In this document: positions 52,594 through 53,560 of the stretch, in pieces | Position numbering within the stretch: position 1 is the stretch's first letter | Layout of the letters: each line of letters opens with the position of its first letter | Source: Streptomyces ipomoeae 91-03 | GTDB lineage: Bacteria; Actinomycetota; Actinomycetes; Streptomycetales; Streptomycetaceae | NCBI RefSeq assembly: GCF_000317595.1 | Contig: NZ_AEJC01000058.1 | Span: forward strand, 1-53,560 | Direction of reading: 5' to 3' | DNA length: 53,560 bases | The notes under the pieces: generated by a model | Seen by the model: only the letters and a program-made list of their open reading frames with translations | Databases searched by the model: none | What the model was told of the DNA's origin: nothing | Position numbers and translations under genes: made by a program

Positions 52594-52971
52594 TCAGGCG
52601 GCGACGGGTGCGATGGTCAGCAGCTTGCCCATCGCGGCCAGCACGGAGGGCTCGACCCGGTAGTACACCCAGGTGCCGCGCCGCTCGGAGGTCAGCAGAC
52701 CGGCCTCCCTGAGCTTCTTCAGGTGGTGGGAGACGGTCGGCTGGGAGACGCCGACATCGGAGATGTCGCACACGCACGCCTCGCCGCCCTCGTGCGAGGC
52801 CACCGCGGAGAACAGCCGCAGCCGGACCGGATCGCCCAGCGCCTTGAACATCCGCGCGGCCGTCTCGGCCTCCTCCGCAGTGAACGGGCGCTCGGTAAGC
52901 GGCGGGCAGCACGGCGTCACGGCTTCGGATCCCTCGGCATCGAGCAGCGGCAGCACCCTCGTGTTCGACAT
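52594..52971 (-). CDS. ArsR-family arsenical/metal-responsive repressor
   Basis: The 125-residue winged-helix repressor has the metal box EACVCDI (Cys66, Cys68) in the recognition region and HTH GVSQPTVSHHLKKL. An N-terminal CysCys pair (21-22) could complete a three-thiolate arsenite site. ATG 52971 is chosen because homology begins there. The frame is open upstream, continuous with the flavoprotein gene, so a fused product is possible. No good ribosome site precedes the ATG, and a leaderless message is likely. Neighbours (flavoprotein, GNAT remnant) support an ars context. Confidence 0.9.
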   Translation of the reverse strand: MSNTRVLPLLDAEGSEAVTPCCPPLTERPFTAEEAETAARMFKALGDPVRLRLFSAVASHEGGEACVCDISDVGVSQPTVSHHLKKLREAGLLTSERRGTWVYYRVEPSVLAAMGKLLTIAPVAA

Positions 52972-53560
52972 GCATCTATGTTGACACACGTCGAACCAAC
53001 TGGGCGAGGCCAACGGCTCGGCCGTGGGCGAGGTGAGCCGTTGGCGCCGCGCCACACGGGCGGCGTCCCGGCCCACGCCACGCGGAGAGCTGCCCACGCC
53101 ACGCGGAGAGCTGGATGAAAGGCTGCGCTGCCACTCCAGGCCGACGAACGCCAGACCCGGGTGGGCGAGGGTGATGCCGTCGCGGTGCCGGGGACGGCCG
53201 GCGCTGTCGAGTGCGCCGTCCAGGCCGGCGAGATGGGGCAGGTCCGGCCGGTAGCCGGTGGTCGGCAGGATGGTGTCCACCTCCTCCCGCGTCCCGTCCG
53301 GCCAGGCCGCCTTGGTGCCGTCGATGCCGGTGAACAACTCCCGCCGGTCCGGCGCTCCCTGGGCGAGCGCGGCACGGTAGCGGCCGTCGTCAATGACCAG
53401 CTGCGTCGGCGGCGTGCGTACGAAGCGGCCGAGCGGGGCCGTGTCCGGGCTCGTGCGGGCGAGCCAGAAGTGCAGATCGCGCCCGAGGAAGCGCTGCCGG
53501 GCAAACTTCACCGGACCCCGGCTGGTGAGCGATGCCCGGGCCACCTGTGCGAGCTCGGCC
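52972..53560 (-). CDS. FAD-dependent oxidoreductase (ArsO-like), C-terminal part
   Basis: The gene enters from the right edge. Visible is the C-terminal half of a flavin monooxygenase: FLGRDLHFWLARTSPDTAPL, EEVDTILPTTGYRPDLPHLA and GLAFVGLEWQRSLSS. The TGYRPD motif closes the FAD site. Near the end a 21-bp tandem duplication repeats SSPRGVG. The family stop after GRDAARVARR is missing, and the frame runs on through about 24 odd codons into ArsR without a stop. In actinobacteria such flavoproteins accompany arsenic-resistance genes; the ArsO assignment is contextual. Confidence 0.82.
53072..53113. repeat. Perfect 21-bp tandem duplication
   Basis: A 21-bp unit beginning CCCACGCCACGCGGAGAG occurs twice without a gap. 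Being a multiple of three, it adds seven residues to the flavoprotein without a frameshift. Slippage during replication is the simple explanation. Confidence 0.9.

Overview
The window is high-GC actinobacterial DNA, almost certainly a Streptomyces chromosome or large replicon. Third codon positions are strongly G/C, GTG and TTG starts are common, a rare in-frame TTA codon is present, and many TetR, AraC, MarR, HxlR, LuxR and SpoIIE-type regulators lie beside secreted carbohydrate-active enzymes. No rRNA, tRNA, CRISPR array or intact insertion sequence was recognised.

Layout. 1-5050: a plus-strand operon of a crotonase (5' end outside the window), a thiolase-fold protein without the usual nucleophilic Cys, a DUF35 protein, an aldehyde dehydrogenase and a zinc alcohol dehydrogenase. 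It reads as a CoA-thioester side-chain cleavage module that releases an aldehyde. 5070-7640: truncated NmrA/QorB-like and MMPL genes, then two divergent TetR genes. 7747-12870: a double-HTH Lrp-type regulator divergent from an operon of a NodB-fold hydrolase, a YtcJ-type amidohydrolase (one-base frameshift in a C7 run) and an M20 hydrolase, suggesting amide or cyclic-imide catabolism. 13126-16350: AraC regulator, aquaporin-family channel, MBL-fold protein and DsbA-like protein. 16560-20145: IS630 remnant, double GNAT, TetR, and a SpoIIE-phosphatase remnant. 20244-25104: membrane acyltransferase, NarL-type two-component pair, MarR remnant, AraC regulator. 25221-28646: nitrilase, decayed amidase and MFS transporter, nucleoside deaminase, GNAT with a TTA codon.

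28836-36573: flavodoxin-like quinone reductase; a divergent pair of secreted glycosidases (GH43 with ricin domain; GH29 fucosidase with F5/8C and ricin domains); a truncated GH95 gene; and an HSL-family esterase beside a MarR remnant. 36756-41009: NmrA/HxlR divergent pair with a perfect palindrome between them; a TetR gene and, about 3 kb away, two alpha/beta-hydrolase genes that share a near-identical 18-bp operator with it. 41310-43981: a MEDS sensor translationally coupled to a SpoIIE phosphatase/HATPase protein. 44068-49051: an acyl-CoA synthetase operon whose downstream genes are broken (acyl-CoA dehydrogenase with an IS110 scar; SDR fused in frame to an MFS fragment), divergent from a GAF-LuxR regulator. 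49142-52563: a mosaic of gene pieces (CocE tail, MBL and EtfA halves, SDR, MBL, MarR, integrase, GNAT). 52594-53560: ArsR and a flavoprotein monooxygenase tail joined in one reading frame.

The most functional-looking units are the thiolase/DUF35 operon, the imide/amide operon, the TetR-hydrolase mini-regulon, the MEDS-SpoIIE pair and the glycosidase pair. Gene decay is heavy: over twenty truncated or frameshifted pieces. All assignments come from reading translations by eye; no database search was run.
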